Part shown: piece by piece, positions 1 to 5,938 of the stretch
Position numbering within the stretch: the stretch's first letter is position 1
Layout: each line of letters begins with the position of its first letter
DNA from: Verrucomicrobiota bacterium
GTDB lineage: Bacteria; Verrucomicrobiota; Verrucomicrobiia; Limisphaerales; UBA9464
Assembly (NCBI GenBank): GCA_947464705.1
Contig: CANHYD010000106.1
Span: forward strand, 1 to 7,645
DNA: 7,645 nt
Direction: 5' to 3'
The notes under the pieces: generated by a model
What the model was told of the DNA's origin: nothing
Seen by the model: the letters and a program-made list of their open reading frames with translations, nothing else
Databases searched by the model: none
Translations under genes and position numbers: made by a program

Positions 1-243
1 ACCTTGCTCAACCGGTTAGTTCGCAAGGAGGCCTTGAGCTACGAATCCATCGGGCGCATTTATCACTACAGCGCCAAGGTGTCCGAGGCAGAGTGCGTTT
101 CGGCAGCGACTCGATCCTTTATGGACCGTGTTTTTGCCGGATCCCTCACTGGCTTGATGGCTCATTACGTGGAGAGTCGAAAGCTCTCCAAGGCTCAGAT
201 AGGGGAGTTGCGTCGGATACTGGAATCAGAAACCTCCAAGTAG
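1..243 (+). CDS. BlaI/MecI/CopY-family transcriptional repressor (C-terminal part only)
   Basis: The gene enters from the left edge, so the N-terminus and most of the winged-helix DNA-binding domain are missing. The visible 80 residues begin TLLNRLVRKEAL and continue through a GRIYHYSA segment, matching the end of the BlaI winged helix (the T-x-x-x-L-L-x-R-L recognition region and the beta-wing). The part that follows, SFMDRVFAGSLTGLMAHYVE then KLSKAQIGELRRILE, matches the helical dimerization region, where proteases of the BlaR1/MecR1 type usually cut. Such proteins repress their own operon until cleaved. The next gene is an M56 peptidase on the same strand 47 bp away, the classic partner, so the two are almost certainly one functional pair. 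Beta-lactam resistance cannot be assumed: no beta-lactamase gene is in view, and in this type of organism such pairs control other targets. Family assignment is firm; the target is unknown. Confidence 0.88.
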   Translation, partial: TLLNRLVRKEALSYESIGRIYHYSAKVSEAECVSAATRSFMDRVFAGSLTGLMAHYVESRKLSKAQIGELRRILESETSK

Positions 244-253
244 GCGAAGTCGG

Positions 254-290
254 GCAAGCAACTTGCTAGGCGGGTCAGACACGTTCTGAC
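254..290. repeat. Two perfect inverted repeats in the blaI-M56 gap
   Basis: The first is GCAAG-caa-CTTGC (254-266); an overlapping reading is AGCAA-c-TTGCT (257-267). The second is GTCAGA-cacgt-TCTGAC (274-290), whose right arm ends on the base before the ATG at 291. Neither is followed by a T-run, so they are not intrinsic terminators. They could be an internal operator for the repressor, or mRNA hairpins that limit translation of the protease. No purine-rich Shine-Dalgarno sequence is visible before the start. The symmetry is seen directly; the role is inferred. Confidence 0.4.
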
Positions 291-1325
291 ATGAGCCCGG
301 AAGTCATTCGCAGTCTGGGGTGGGATTTGATCTGCGGTTCCGCCAATGCGGCGGTGCTGGGAATCTTCGTGATTGGCGTGCGGCGGTTGCTTCGACGGCA
401 TTTGTCTCCGAATTGGCGGTTGATCTTGGGGGGGCTGGTCCTGGCGCGTTTGGTGTGGCCCTGGGAAATCCCCTCCCCGGTCAGCCTCTTCAATGTCACC
501 GCTCCGCTGCTGCCGCCGATCAGTGCTGGGTCTTTCCCCATCGACGGGTGGATGGGGTGTTTGGCGGCATGGGCGGCCGGCGTGGGGATCCGATGTGCTG
601 GGCTGATGGCCGATTGGAAGCGCCTGCAACAGAGGATAGCTCGATCGCAGCCAGCGCCATCCATTGTAGTGAACCTTTGGAACGAGGCCTGCCGGGGAGA
701 GGCGGAGTTCTTGCGGCGGGTCTCCATCCGCCAATCCCGGGATGTGGGTGGGGTGTGTCTGGCGGGATTGATCCAACCGTGCCTGCTGGTGCCTCACGAT
801 CTGGGCGAGCAGTTTTCTCAGAAGGAGATTCGTCTGATTTTCCTCCATGAGATCGCGCATCTCCGGCGGCGCGACCTCTGGCTCAATGTGCTTCTAGAGA
901 CCGTGCGAACCGTGCACTGGTTCAACCCGGTGGTGGGATGGGTTCTTCGGCGATGGCGTGAAGATCGCGAAGAGGCGTGTGATGTTCACGCATTGTCGGC
1001 GGACCGGGGTGTCAGCAAGGTGTTGTACGGTCGGGTCCTTCTGAAGTGCCTGGAGAGCGCGGCGGACTTGAAGGCGGATCGAGTCGGCGTGGCGTGGCAG
1101 GGAGACCCCTCGGCAGCTCCGCCCTCCCTGGTTCATCGCATCCAAGCCATCGCTCGGTTCCGGACCGGGCGGCGGACCTGGGTGGTCGGAGCTTGCACGC
1201 TGATGGCGGTAGCTCTGTTGGGATTGACCGATCAAGAACCGCTGCCACCGCGTCGTGTTTGGTTGCTGAAGACCGAGTCCATCCTCGGACTGCTGTCCCC
1301 GCTGTCCGGGTTGCCAACGGTCTGA
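291..1325 (+). CDS. M56-family (BlaR1/MecR1-type) membrane metallopeptidase without a C-terminal sensor domain
   Basis: This is a 344-residue integral membrane zinc protease. The zinc motif HEIAH is at residues 186-190 inside a typical LIFLHEIAHLRRRDLW context. It is followed by HWFNP (209-213), and E227 and D231 in the sequence EEACD supply the usual third-ligand region (ExxxD). Hydrophobic segments lie near residues 11-30, 43-58, 86-105 and 296-312, giving the four-helix layout of the BlaR1 membrane part, with the catalytic loop between helices three and four. Characterised BlaR1 proteins carry a large extracytoplasmic penicillin-binding domain after helix four. Here only about 32 residues remain, so the signal must be sensed another way. 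The family cleaves BlaI-type repressors, and such a repressor is encoded just upstream. The ATG at 291 is chosen because it opens directly into the first hydrophobic helix. The gene converges on rmuC. Confidence 0.85.
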   Translation: MSPEVIRSLGWDLICGSANAAVLGIFVIGVRRLLRRHLSPNWRLILGGLVLARLVWPWEIPSPVSLFNVTAPLLPPISAGSFPIDGWMGCLAAWAAGVGIRCAGLMADWKRLQQRIARSQPAPSIVVNLWNEACRGEAEFLRRVSIRQSRDVGGVCLAGLIQPCLLVPHDLGEQFSQKEIRLIFLHEIAHLRRRDLWLNVLLETVRTVHWFNPVVGWVLRRWREDREEACDVHALSADRGVSKVLYGRVLLKCLESAADLKADRVGVAWQGDPSAAPPSLVHRIQAIARFRTGRRTWVVGACTLMAVALLGLTDQEPLPPRRVWLLKTESILGLLSPLSGLPTV

Positions 1326-1326
1326 G

Positions 1327-1343
1327 GCGTGAAGGACTCACGC
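1327..1343. terminator. Short hairpin between convergent genes
   Basis: GCGTGA-aggac-TCACGC is a perfect 6-bp stem with a 5-base loop in the 35-bp gap between the M56 stop codon and the rmuC stop codon. It could end transcription from either side. No T-tract follows on either strand, so if it works it is not a standard intrinsic terminator. Confidence 0.3.
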
Positions 1344-1360
1344 ACTCACACTGACGTGCC

Positions 1361-2908
1361 CTATTCTTTGGAGGGTGCCAGGGGAGGGCGGTTTTCCGGG
1401 GACTGCCTCAGCGAGGCTTCGAGGGTTCTGATCTCTGGGAGTGTCCGGCTCTCCACGCCCCCGCCCAGTCGGGCCAGGCGTTCACCGCTGGGCCGGACCA
1501 TTCGCTCGTAGCTGCCCACGGCGTCATCGTAAGCCTTGGTAGCCTTGCCCAATCCATCCCGGATCCGCTCGAAATGCTCCACGAAGCAGTTGACCCGCTC
1601 GTAGAGCGTCTGCGCAGCCTCGGCGATCTGCTGGGCGTTCTGGGACTGCTCGTGCACCTGCCAGCTCACCGCCACGCTCCGCAGCAGGGCGATGAGTGAA
1701 GCGGGCGTGGCCAAGAGGATGTGGCGTTCAGCCGCCCAGACAATGAGGTCTCGATCGCCTTCAAGTGCGGCGCTGAAGAGGGATTCGGCCGGGACGAAGA
1801 GCACCACATGATCCAGCGCGTTGTTGAATTGGGCCGGGTAATCGCGCTCGGCCAGCGCCTTGATGGTGGATTTCATCTTGGCGGCGTGCTCAGCCAGTGC
1901 GGCGCTGCGTCGACCCTCCTCCTCCGAATCCACGGCGGCGAGAAACTTCAGATCCGGCACCTTGGAATCCACGATGATCACCCGCTCGCCCGGGAGTCGG
2001 ACAATGAGGTCGGGTTTGGAATCCCCCTCGCGGACCTGTTCCACGAAATCACAGTGAGCACTCATGCCCGAGGCCTCCACGACGCGGCGCAGGGTTTCTT
2101 CACCCCAACGCCCGCGGGCTTGATTGGAGGAGAGCACCGCGCGGAGACGATGGGTCTCGCTGGAAAGGGTCTGACTGTGGGTGGAAAGCTGTTCGACCTG
2201 ACGTCGGACTTCTCCGAGGGCGGTCGATTGGAGTGACTCGCTTTGTTGCAAACGGGTCTGGTAGGCCTTGAGCTGATCTTCCAGCGGTTTGACCAGTGAT
2301 TCGATGCGCTGCTCACGCAAGGACAGGTCCCCCTTGGCCGATTCCTGGAAGCGGGTGAACGTCTCGTTGGCCAGCCGCAGGAATTGGGGTCCGTTCTGTT
2401 GGAGAGCCTCCGCGCTCAGGCCGGCGAAGCTTTCCTTGAGATCGGTCAGGGCTTTCTCCTGCGAGGTGCGCAGTTCCGTTACCCATTGCGCATGAGTCTC
2501 CCTCAGGCTGCGCTCGGATTCTTCATGGACCCGCTGTTGCTCGCTGAGGCTGGTTCGGGCAGCAGCGCTCTCGGCCGTGGCCGTGGCTAGGCGACTCTGG
2601 ATCTGGGCCAATTCACGGCGCAGCGAGCTGACCTCGGTGTCCTTTTGACGATGCGCTTCGGTGGCTTGGGAGGCCTCCCGGTGCGCGCCATCCCGAGCAG
2701 CCTCCGCAGCGGCGGCTGCAGCCTGGGCGTTGGCCGATCGGGTTTGCCACTCGTGGACCTCATTTTCTCGCCGGAGGGCCTGCTGGCGCAGCTCGTCTTC
2801 CAAGGCCGAAGAGGCCGTCGCGGGTTCTCGACGCAGACCCCTGAGGATCCAGCCGATCGCCAGGCCCAGCAGCAGTCCAACGATCAGGGTCACCATGCGC
2901 TCGACCAT
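1361..2908 (-). CDS. rmuC: RmuC family protein (DNA recombination/inversion-limiting factor)
   Basis: A 515-residue protein with the full RmuC layout. There is an N-terminal membrane anchor at about residues 5-22, a long Ala/Glu/Arg/Gln-rich coiled coil from roughly 35 to 255, then the conserved RmuC domain. Visible hallmarks are RGRWGE (265-270), KPDLIVRLPG (298-307), IIVDSKVP (311-318), FVPAES (371-376) and ATPASLIALLR (400-410). In E. coli RmuC limits recombination at inverted repeats, and the core is thought to be nuclease-like; that role is carried over from the family. I chose the ATG at 2908 because AGGGTG sits just upstream. A TTG at 2950 would add 14 residues, but has no better support and would put extra residues before the anchor. 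The C-terminal tail after about residue 480 is Pro/Arg-rich and looks unstructured. The gene stands alone on the minus strand, divergent from the CBM48 gene. Confidence 0.93.
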   Translation of the reverse strand: MVERMVTLIVGLLLGLAIGWILRGLRREPATASSALEDELRQQALRRENEVHEWQTRSANAQAAAAAAEAARDGAHREASQATEAHRQKDTEVSSLRRELAQIQSRLATATAESAAARTSLSEQQRVHEESERSLRETHAQWVTELRTSQEKALTDLKESFAGLSAEALQQNGPQFLRLANETFTRFQESAKGDLSLREQRIESLVKPLEDQLKAYQTRLQQSESLQSTALGEVRRQVEQLSTHSQTLSSETHRLRAVLSSNQARGRWGEETLRRVVEASGMSAHCDFVEQVREGDSKPDLIVRLPGERVIIVDSKVPDLKFLAAVDSEEEGRRSAALAEHAAKMKSTIKALAERDYPAQFNNALDHVVLFVPAESLFSAALEGDRDLIVWAAERHILLATPASLIALLRSVAVSWQVHEQSQNAQQIAEAAQTLYERVNCFVEHFERIRDGLGKATKAYDDAVGSYERMVRPSGERLARLGGGVESRTLPEIRTLEASLRQSPENRPPLAPSKE

Positions 2909-3220
2909 ATTCACCCTGCCAGTGACCCAAAACCCAAGGGCCAAACACAACGTCTTTTTGGAAGCTTGTGCGGCCTCTTTCGGAAGTGGGTCGTGAACGG
3001 GTGCCCCGCGCGACGTGGTGGCTCGGTTCTGGAAAACCGGGGCGAGGGCAACCCTGCAAGGTCTGGGGATTCGGCTGGGAGTCTTTTGGACCTAGCATCA
3101 GCAATGGCCTGAGTTCGGCAGCAGGCTTGTGCCGATGGCGCCCCTCGGAACCCATGAGCAAGCTATTGAAAGCCGGTAGAGATTCTCCAATGACGGTGAC
3201 GTCTCCCGGTCTGCCAAATC
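2909..3220. other. Divergent intergenic region between rmuC and the CBM48 gene
   Basis: These 312 bases should hold the promoters of both rmuC (leftward) and the CBM48 gene (rightward). I see no convincing sigma-70 pair: TTGAAA at 3166-3171 has only AATGAC at the correct spacing. Two weak 5-bp inverted repeats are present, CGGTT/AACCG at 3024-3039 and GCCTG/CAGGC around 3108-3127. The reading frames crossing this stretch have no recognisable protein features. No RNA gene or known riboswitch was recognised. Confidence 0.5.
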
Positions 3221-3595
3221 ATGAAACACCACAACCCCTCTTTGTTGCCCCCGACCGCGAGTGTGCCCTCACGCCCCGAGGGTGATTTGAAGCCGGTTCC
3301 CATTCGATTCGAATTCCGGGATCCCACCGCACTTTCCGTGGCGGTGGCCGGTACGTTCAATGATTGGGATCCGAAGAAACATGTTCTCAACAAAAATGGC
3401 GACGGGGTTTGGGCTCGCGAGGCCAAGCTGAATCCTGGGCAACACGAGTATTGCATGGTTGTGGACGGTCATTGGATGCCTGACCCGGTCGCACGGGAGT
3501 CCCGTCCCAATCCCTTTGGAGGACGTAATTCGGTGCTGATCGTGACGGCGCCCCACAATGGGACCCCCTCTTCTAGCTCATCCGTCAAAAAATGA
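3221..3595 (+). CDS. Stand-alone CBM48/AMPK-type glycogen-binding domain protein
   Basis: A 124-residue protein consisting of one early-set beta-sandwich of the CBM48/AMPK-beta type, about residues 26-110, between a Pro/Ser-rich head and a Ser/Lys tail. Hallmarks: AGTFNDWDP (43-51, with W49), GDGVW (60-64), PGQHEY (72-77), VDGHWMPDP (81-89, with W85) and FGGRNSVL (99-107). The two tryptophans correspond to the aromatic residues that stack on alpha-glucan in AMPK-beta-type domains. No catalytic domain is attached and there is no signal peptide, so it is probably a cytoplasmic glycogen- or starch-binding adaptor. No glycogen enzyme gene is in the window. Its stop lies 45 bp before the DUF883 gene on the same strand, so it may be the first gene of that operon, although a hairpin lies between them. 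The ATG at 3221 has no clear Shine-Dalgarno sequence; no other start is clearly better. Confidence 0.85.
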   Translation: MKHHNPSLLPPTASVPSRPEGDLKPVPIRFEFRDPTALSVAVAGTFNDWDPKKHVLNKNGDGVWAREAKLNPGQHEYCMVVDGHWMPDPVARESRPNPFGGRNSVLIVTAPHNGTPSSSSSVKK

Positions 3596-3598
3596 ACC

Positions 3599-3620
3599 TC
3601 TGGAGTTTCAACCCTCCGGA
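3599..3620 (+). other. Intercistronic hairpin between the CBM48 and DUF883 genes
   Basis: TCTGGAG (3599-3605) can pair with CTCCGGA (3614-3620) across an 8-base loop, with one G-U pair. It starts four bases after the CBM48 stop codon. The following sequence is A-rich rather than T-rich, so a processing or stabilising hairpin is more likely than an intrinsic terminator. This is inferred from the sequence only. Confidence 0.35.
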
Positions 3621-3640
3621 CGAACGAAAGAAACACTACC

Positions 3641-3946
3641 ATGGATAGAAACACACAGGACATTGGACAGGACCTCGGTCGATTGGCTGAGGACGCTCGG
3701 GCACTCATCTCAGCCACCGCGGACATTGCGGGTGATCGGGTGGGCGAAGCCCGCAAACGCCTCGAGCAAGCCCTAGAAAACGGCGGGGAAATTTATCACC
3801 GGGCCCGGGATCGAGCGATCGCAGGAGCCAAGGTTACAGATGCAGCCATTCACCAGCATCCTTATCAGGCCATGATGGTGGGCGTCGGCGTCGGTGCGCT
3901 CTTGGGTTATCTGATCGCCCGCAAGTCCGACCGCAATGGCGGGTGA
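3641..3946 (+). CDS. DUF883 (ElaB/YqjD/YgaM-type) C-terminally anchored membrane protein
   Basis: A 101-residue protein. Residues 1-70 are a charged, largely helical stretch (DIGQDLGRLAEDARALI, then VGEARKRLEQALE), followed by HPYQAMMVGVGVGALLGYLIARK (73 onward). This glycine-rich single C-terminal helix ending in a basic stop-transfer is the hallmark of DUF883. In E. coli YqjD anchors in the inner membrane by this helix, binds ribosomes and is induced in stationary phase; that function is carried over from the family and is not shown here. The next two genes are YqjE-like and YqjK-like, giving the same order as E. coli yqjD-yqjE-yqjK. The ATG at 3641 is chosen because it gives the standard family length; the upstream purine stretch GAACGAAAGAAA is only a loose ribosome-binding site. 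Confidence 0.85.
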   Translation: MDRNTQDIGQDLGRLAEDARALISATADIAGDRVGEARKRLEQALENGGEIYHRARDRAIAGAKVTDAAIHQHPYQAMMVGVGVGALLGYLIARKSDRNGG

Positions 3947-3952
3947 ACCCTT

Positions 3953-4342
3953 ATGGAGCCACTCAACGAAACGAGTTCCGATTGGGGGCCGATCTTGAAG
4001 CGGTTTTCTCGGCGACTGCTCGCCTTGGGTGAAAATCGCTTGGAACTCCTCACGGTCGAGGTTCAAGAGGGGCGTGACCGACTGATCCAAGACTTCCTTC
4101 TGGCTCTGGCGGTCGCCGGGTTTGGGATGATCGCGGTGTTGGCGGGTTCTGCGGCCCTTTTGGTCCTGTTCTGGACTTCCTATGCGTTGGTGGTGCTTCT
4201 GGGACTGATGACGGTCTATGGAGCGGTTGGGGTGGGTCTGTTCCTTCACCTCAACCGCCGGCTCAGAGCCTGGCAGGCTCTTTCCGCTTCTTTGGACCAA
4301 CTCCGCAAAGATCGGCACTGCTTGGATCAGCTCATTCCATGA
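3953..4342 (+). CDS. YqjE-like phage-holin-superfamily membrane protein
   Basis: A 129-residue protein with a short amphipathic head (about residues 12-45, ending LELLTVEVQEGRDRL), two adjacent transmembrane helices at about 48-72 and 77-98, and a basic, helical tail. This is the layout of the YqjE/putative actinobacterial holin-X family (PF07332-like). Despite the name, chromosomal members that follow DUF883 genes are not lysis proteins; in E. coli YqjE is an uncharacterised inner-membrane protein co-transcribed with YqjD. The start is six bases after the DUF883 stop, and GCGGGTG, which overlaps that stop, may act as the ribosome-binding site, so translation is probably coupled. Its own stop overlaps the next start. 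Confidence 0.8.
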   Translation: MEPLNETSSDWGPILKRFSRRLLALGENRLELLTVEVQEGRDRLIQDFLLALAVAGFGMIAVLAGSAALLVLFWTSYALVVLLGLMTVYGAVGVGLFLHLNRRLRAWQALSASLDQLRKDRHCLDQLIP

Positions 4343-4644
4343 ACACTTTGGAGACACGCAAGCGACTACTGATGGCTGAGAGCGATCTTCTTCGCATCCA
4401 GTTGTCGGAGGACATCGAGTCCCTCAGGTCTGCGTGGGATCGATCCGGATCCCGTGCCCGTATCTGGAGTGGATTGATTGGTTCGATCCCCATGCTGATG
4501 GCGGGGATGAACTCTCTGTGCCCCAAACCGACGGCCGACGGGGGCAGGCGACGCTCTTGGGGAGCCATGCTCCTTCAAGGGGCAAGCCTTCTGTCCACCG
4601 TGTGGCTGAGTTGGAAACGCGCCCGAAGCGGATCTTCACGATGA
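4339..4644 (+). CDS. YqjK-like small membrane-associated protein
   Basis: A 101-residue protein that begins within the YqjE-like gene through an ATGA overlap at 4339-4342, a sign of translational coupling. The first 35 residues form a charged helix (RKRLLMAESDLLRIQLSEDIESL), followed by two moderately hydrophobic segments at about 41-57 and 74-91 and a basic end. The pattern of an Arg/Lys-rich start, a Leu-Gln-Leu-Ser helix, then short hydrophobic stretches and a basic tail resembles E. coli YqjK, and the gene order yqjD-yqjE-yqjK supports this. Similarity by eye is low outside the N-terminal helix, so the name rests partly on position. Function is unknown in all members. It is probably cytoplasmic-membrane associated together with the two preceding proteins. 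Confidence 0.7.
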   Translation: MNTLETRKRLLMAESDLLRIQLSEDIESLRSAWDRSGSRARIWSGLIGSIPMLMAGMNSLCPKPTADGGRRRSWGAMLLQGASLLSTVWLSWKRARSGSSR

Positions 4645-4781
4645 GTCCGACGAGGACCGTCCCAGTGGATTGCGAACCCTTTTCAGACCCGAACACCCCA
4701 TCTACCCCAACAACAACCCATGAGAACCGAACCACTGTACAACAAACCTCGTCCTCCTCACTCCATCGAGAAACCACCTGA
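4641..4781 (+). CDS. Doubtful 46-residue Thr/Ser/Pro-rich reading frame
   Basis: An ATG overlaps the stop of the YqjK-like gene (ATGA, 4641-4644), the same arrangement as at the preceding junction. That is the only argument in favour. The product begins MSPTRTVPVDCEPF, then becomes a low-complexity Thr/Ser/Pro stretch with no hydrophobic helix or recognisable domain. It overlaps the 4720-4905 frame, so at most one of the two is likely to be a stable protein. It may simply be readthrough of the operon's 3' region. Confidence 0.2.
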   Translation: MSPTRTVPVDCEPFSDPNTPSTPTTTHENRTTVQQTSSSSLHRETT

Positions 4782-4905
4782 GCCGAAGCCGAAGCCCAAA
4801 GCGACAACCCGGCCCAAGGTTGGATCTCGGGATCTCCGCGAAGATCGGGGGACTCGGCAGATTAAGAACACGCCCCGTGCACCGGGAACCCAGCCGCATC
4901 CCTGA
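4720..4905 (+). CDS. Hypothetical small basic, proline-rich protein
   Basis: A 61-residue frame with a basic, Pro-rich product: EKPPEPKPKPKATTRPK at about residues 17-33, then an Arg/Asp-rich stretch. There is no membrane segment or known domain, and the product is probably unstructured. The ATG follows an A/C-rich leader (ACAACAACCC) without a Shine-Dalgarno sequence. It lies 76 bp after the YqjK-like gene on the same strand, and a hairpin follows directly after its stop codon, consistent with the end of an operon. Composition is less gene-like than its neighbours. It could be real or chance; I do not recognise it. Confidence 0.3.
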   Translation: MRTEPLYNKPRPPHSIEKPPEPKPKPKATTRPKVGSRDLREDRGTRQIKNTPRAPGTQPHP

Positions 4906-4907
4906 AC

Positions 4908-4928
4908 CGATGGGCTGTATATCCATCG
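4908..4928 (+). terminator. Hairpin after the small-membrane-protein operon
   Basis: CGATGG (4908-4913) can pair with CCATCG (4923-4928); one further G-U pair inside makes a 7-bp stem with a 7-base loop. A competing stem, TGGGC (4911-4915) with GCCCA (4928-4932), shares the region. No T-run follows. The position, two bases after the stop at 4905, suggests an operon end or processing site, but this is weak. Confidence 0.25.
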
Positions 4929-4999
4929 CCCACACCAGGTTGGGCCTCATCGGGGAAGCGTGGATGGCACCCACTCTGATTCGAGTAACGTTTTGAATT

Positions 5000-5042
5000 G
5001 GGGGAGCATATGAGCTTGGCGTTGGATCAAAAATGGAGTTAG
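5000..5042 (+). CDS. Possible ten-residue leader peptide upstream of the pseudopilin gene
   Basis: GGGGGAG at 5000-5006 is the strongest Shine-Dalgarno-like sequence in this part of the window. It is followed three bases later by an ATG (5010) that opens the ten-codon frame MSLALDQKWS, closed by TAG at 5040-5042. The pseudopilin ATG at 5072 has no comparable site. A second ATG, in the pseudopilin frame, lies inside this mini-frame at 5033. The arrangement suggests either a leader peptide whose translation influences pseudopilin expression, or ribosome loading followed by re-initiation. There is no run of a single amino acid as in classic attenuation leaders. The site and frame are seen; the role is inferred. 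Confidence 0.4.
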
Positions 5043-5071
5043 GGTCTTGTTACAGCATTTACCATCCGTTC

Positions 5072-5938
5072 ATGAAATTTGATTCGTGCTCTTTGCGTGC
5101 CTCGAGCCGTCGGCCGAGCGACTCCGGCTTTACCTTGATCGAGTTGCTGGTGGTTATTGCCATCATCGCGATTTTGGCAGGCATGCTCTTGCCAGCCTTG
5201 GCCAAGGCGAAATCCAAAGCCACGGGAGCCGCCTGCGCCAGCAACCAGAAGCAGTTGATTCTGGCGTGGCAGATGTACTCGATGGACAACAACGACTCTT
5301 TGGCTCCGACCGACGGTTGGAGAAACAAAGCCGGTGCTGTGGTGGCGCTCACGGGCGGTGGGTATTGGCAGGGCCCTGTCCCGGACATCGCCAATGGCAT
5401 CACCTTGGAAGAAGCCCTGAGGCGGGTTCAACGGGGCATGACCAACTCTCCGATGTGGGAGTACTGCACGGCCTTTGGCGCCTATCATTGTCCGGGAGAT
5501 TTGCGTTCCAAACGGCGTCCCGGGGCCGGGTGGGCCTACGACAGTTACTCCAAGGCCAACGGCATGAATGGCATCCTTGGATGGGAAGCCTCTCAACCCC
5601 CTTACCTCAAGGCCTCCGAGGTCAATGCCCCGTCGCAGTCCTTTGTCTTCATCGAGGAATCCGATCCGCGCAATTCCAACCTGGGTACCTGGGTTCTGAG
5701 CACCGATTCTCGGGGATGGATCGATCCCTTCGCCATTTTCCACGGCAACTTCAGCACCTTCTCCTTCCAGGACGGCCACTACGAGGGGCACCGATGGATC
5801 GAAGCCCGAACCATCAAGGCCGCCAAGGATTCCGCCGTGGGCATTTCGAGCTTCAACTGGGCCGGTGGTGGCGCTAACAACCCCGACTTCCGTTGGGTCT
5901 GGAGCAACTATCGCCACCGCAATTGGCGGGAGCTCTGA
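5072..5938 (+). CDS. Type II/IV pseudopilin-like protein with prepilin signal and H-X9-DG domain
   Basis: A 288-residue protein with a class III (prepilin) signal. A basic leader (LRASSRRPSDSG) is followed by the cleavage site between G19 and F20, then FTLIELLVVIAI with Glu at mature position 5 and a hydrophobic helix to about residue 45. After it come AKAKSKATGAACASNQKQL and WQMYSMDNNDSLAP, typical of the large verrucomicrobial/planctomycetal family, and near the C-terminus H224, nine residues, then DG at 234-235 (the H-X9-DG signature). Processing by a PilD-type peptidase and assembly at the inner membrane or in a pseudopilus is expected from the signal; the exact function of this expanded family is unknown. 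No secretion genes lie nearby, so it appears to be one of many scattered copies. I prefer the ATG at 5072 because it gives an 18-residue basic leader before the glycine. An ATG at 5033 would add 13 residues. Confidence 0.88.
   Translation: MKFDSCSLRASSRRPSDSGFTLIELLVVIAIIAILAGMLLPALAKAKSKATGAACASNQKQLILAWQMYSMDNNDSLAPTDGWRNKAGAVVALTGGGYWQGPVPDIANGITLEEALRRVQRGMTNSPMWEYCTAFGAYHCPGDLRSKRRPGAGWAYDSYSKANGMNGILGWEASQPPYLKASEVNAPSQSFVFIEESDPRNSNLGTWVLSTDSRGWIDPFAIFHGNFSTFSFQDGHYEGHRWIEARTIKAAKDSAVGISSFNWAGGGANNPDFRWVWSNYRHRNWREL

Noticed and set aside
195..860. Minus-strand frame of 221 codons opposite the M56 gene
   Set aside because: The product is Pro/His/Arg/Gln-rich with no family features, and the opposite strand has a complete M56 protease.
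1..1325. Beta-lactam resistance locus
   Set aside because: The regulator pair resembles BlaI/BlaR1, but the protease lacks the penicillin-sensing domain and no beta-lactamase is present in the window.
1721..2236. Plus-strand frame of 171 codons inside rmuC
   Set aside because: It is antisense to the conserved RmuC core, and the product shows no recognisable features.
2968..3285. Plus-strand frame of 105 codons across the rmuC-CBM48 gap
   Set aside because: It runs out of frame into the CBM48 gene, has no domain or ribosome-binding site, and is rich in residues typical of untranslated GC-rich DNA.
3953..4342. Prophage holin or lysis module
   Set aside because: The holin-superfamily resemblance is explained by the YqjE family in a yqjDEK-like set; no endolysin or phage genes are nearby.
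3773..4357. Minus-strand frame of 194 codons opposite the DUF883 and YqjE-like genes
   Set aside because: It spans two coupled plus-strand genes with recognisable membrane families; its own product looks like random translation.
4437..4457. Palindrome-like GGGATC...GATCCC inside the YqjK-like gene
   Set aside because: It is internal to coding sequence, has a short stem, and fits the general abundance of GATC-containing words.
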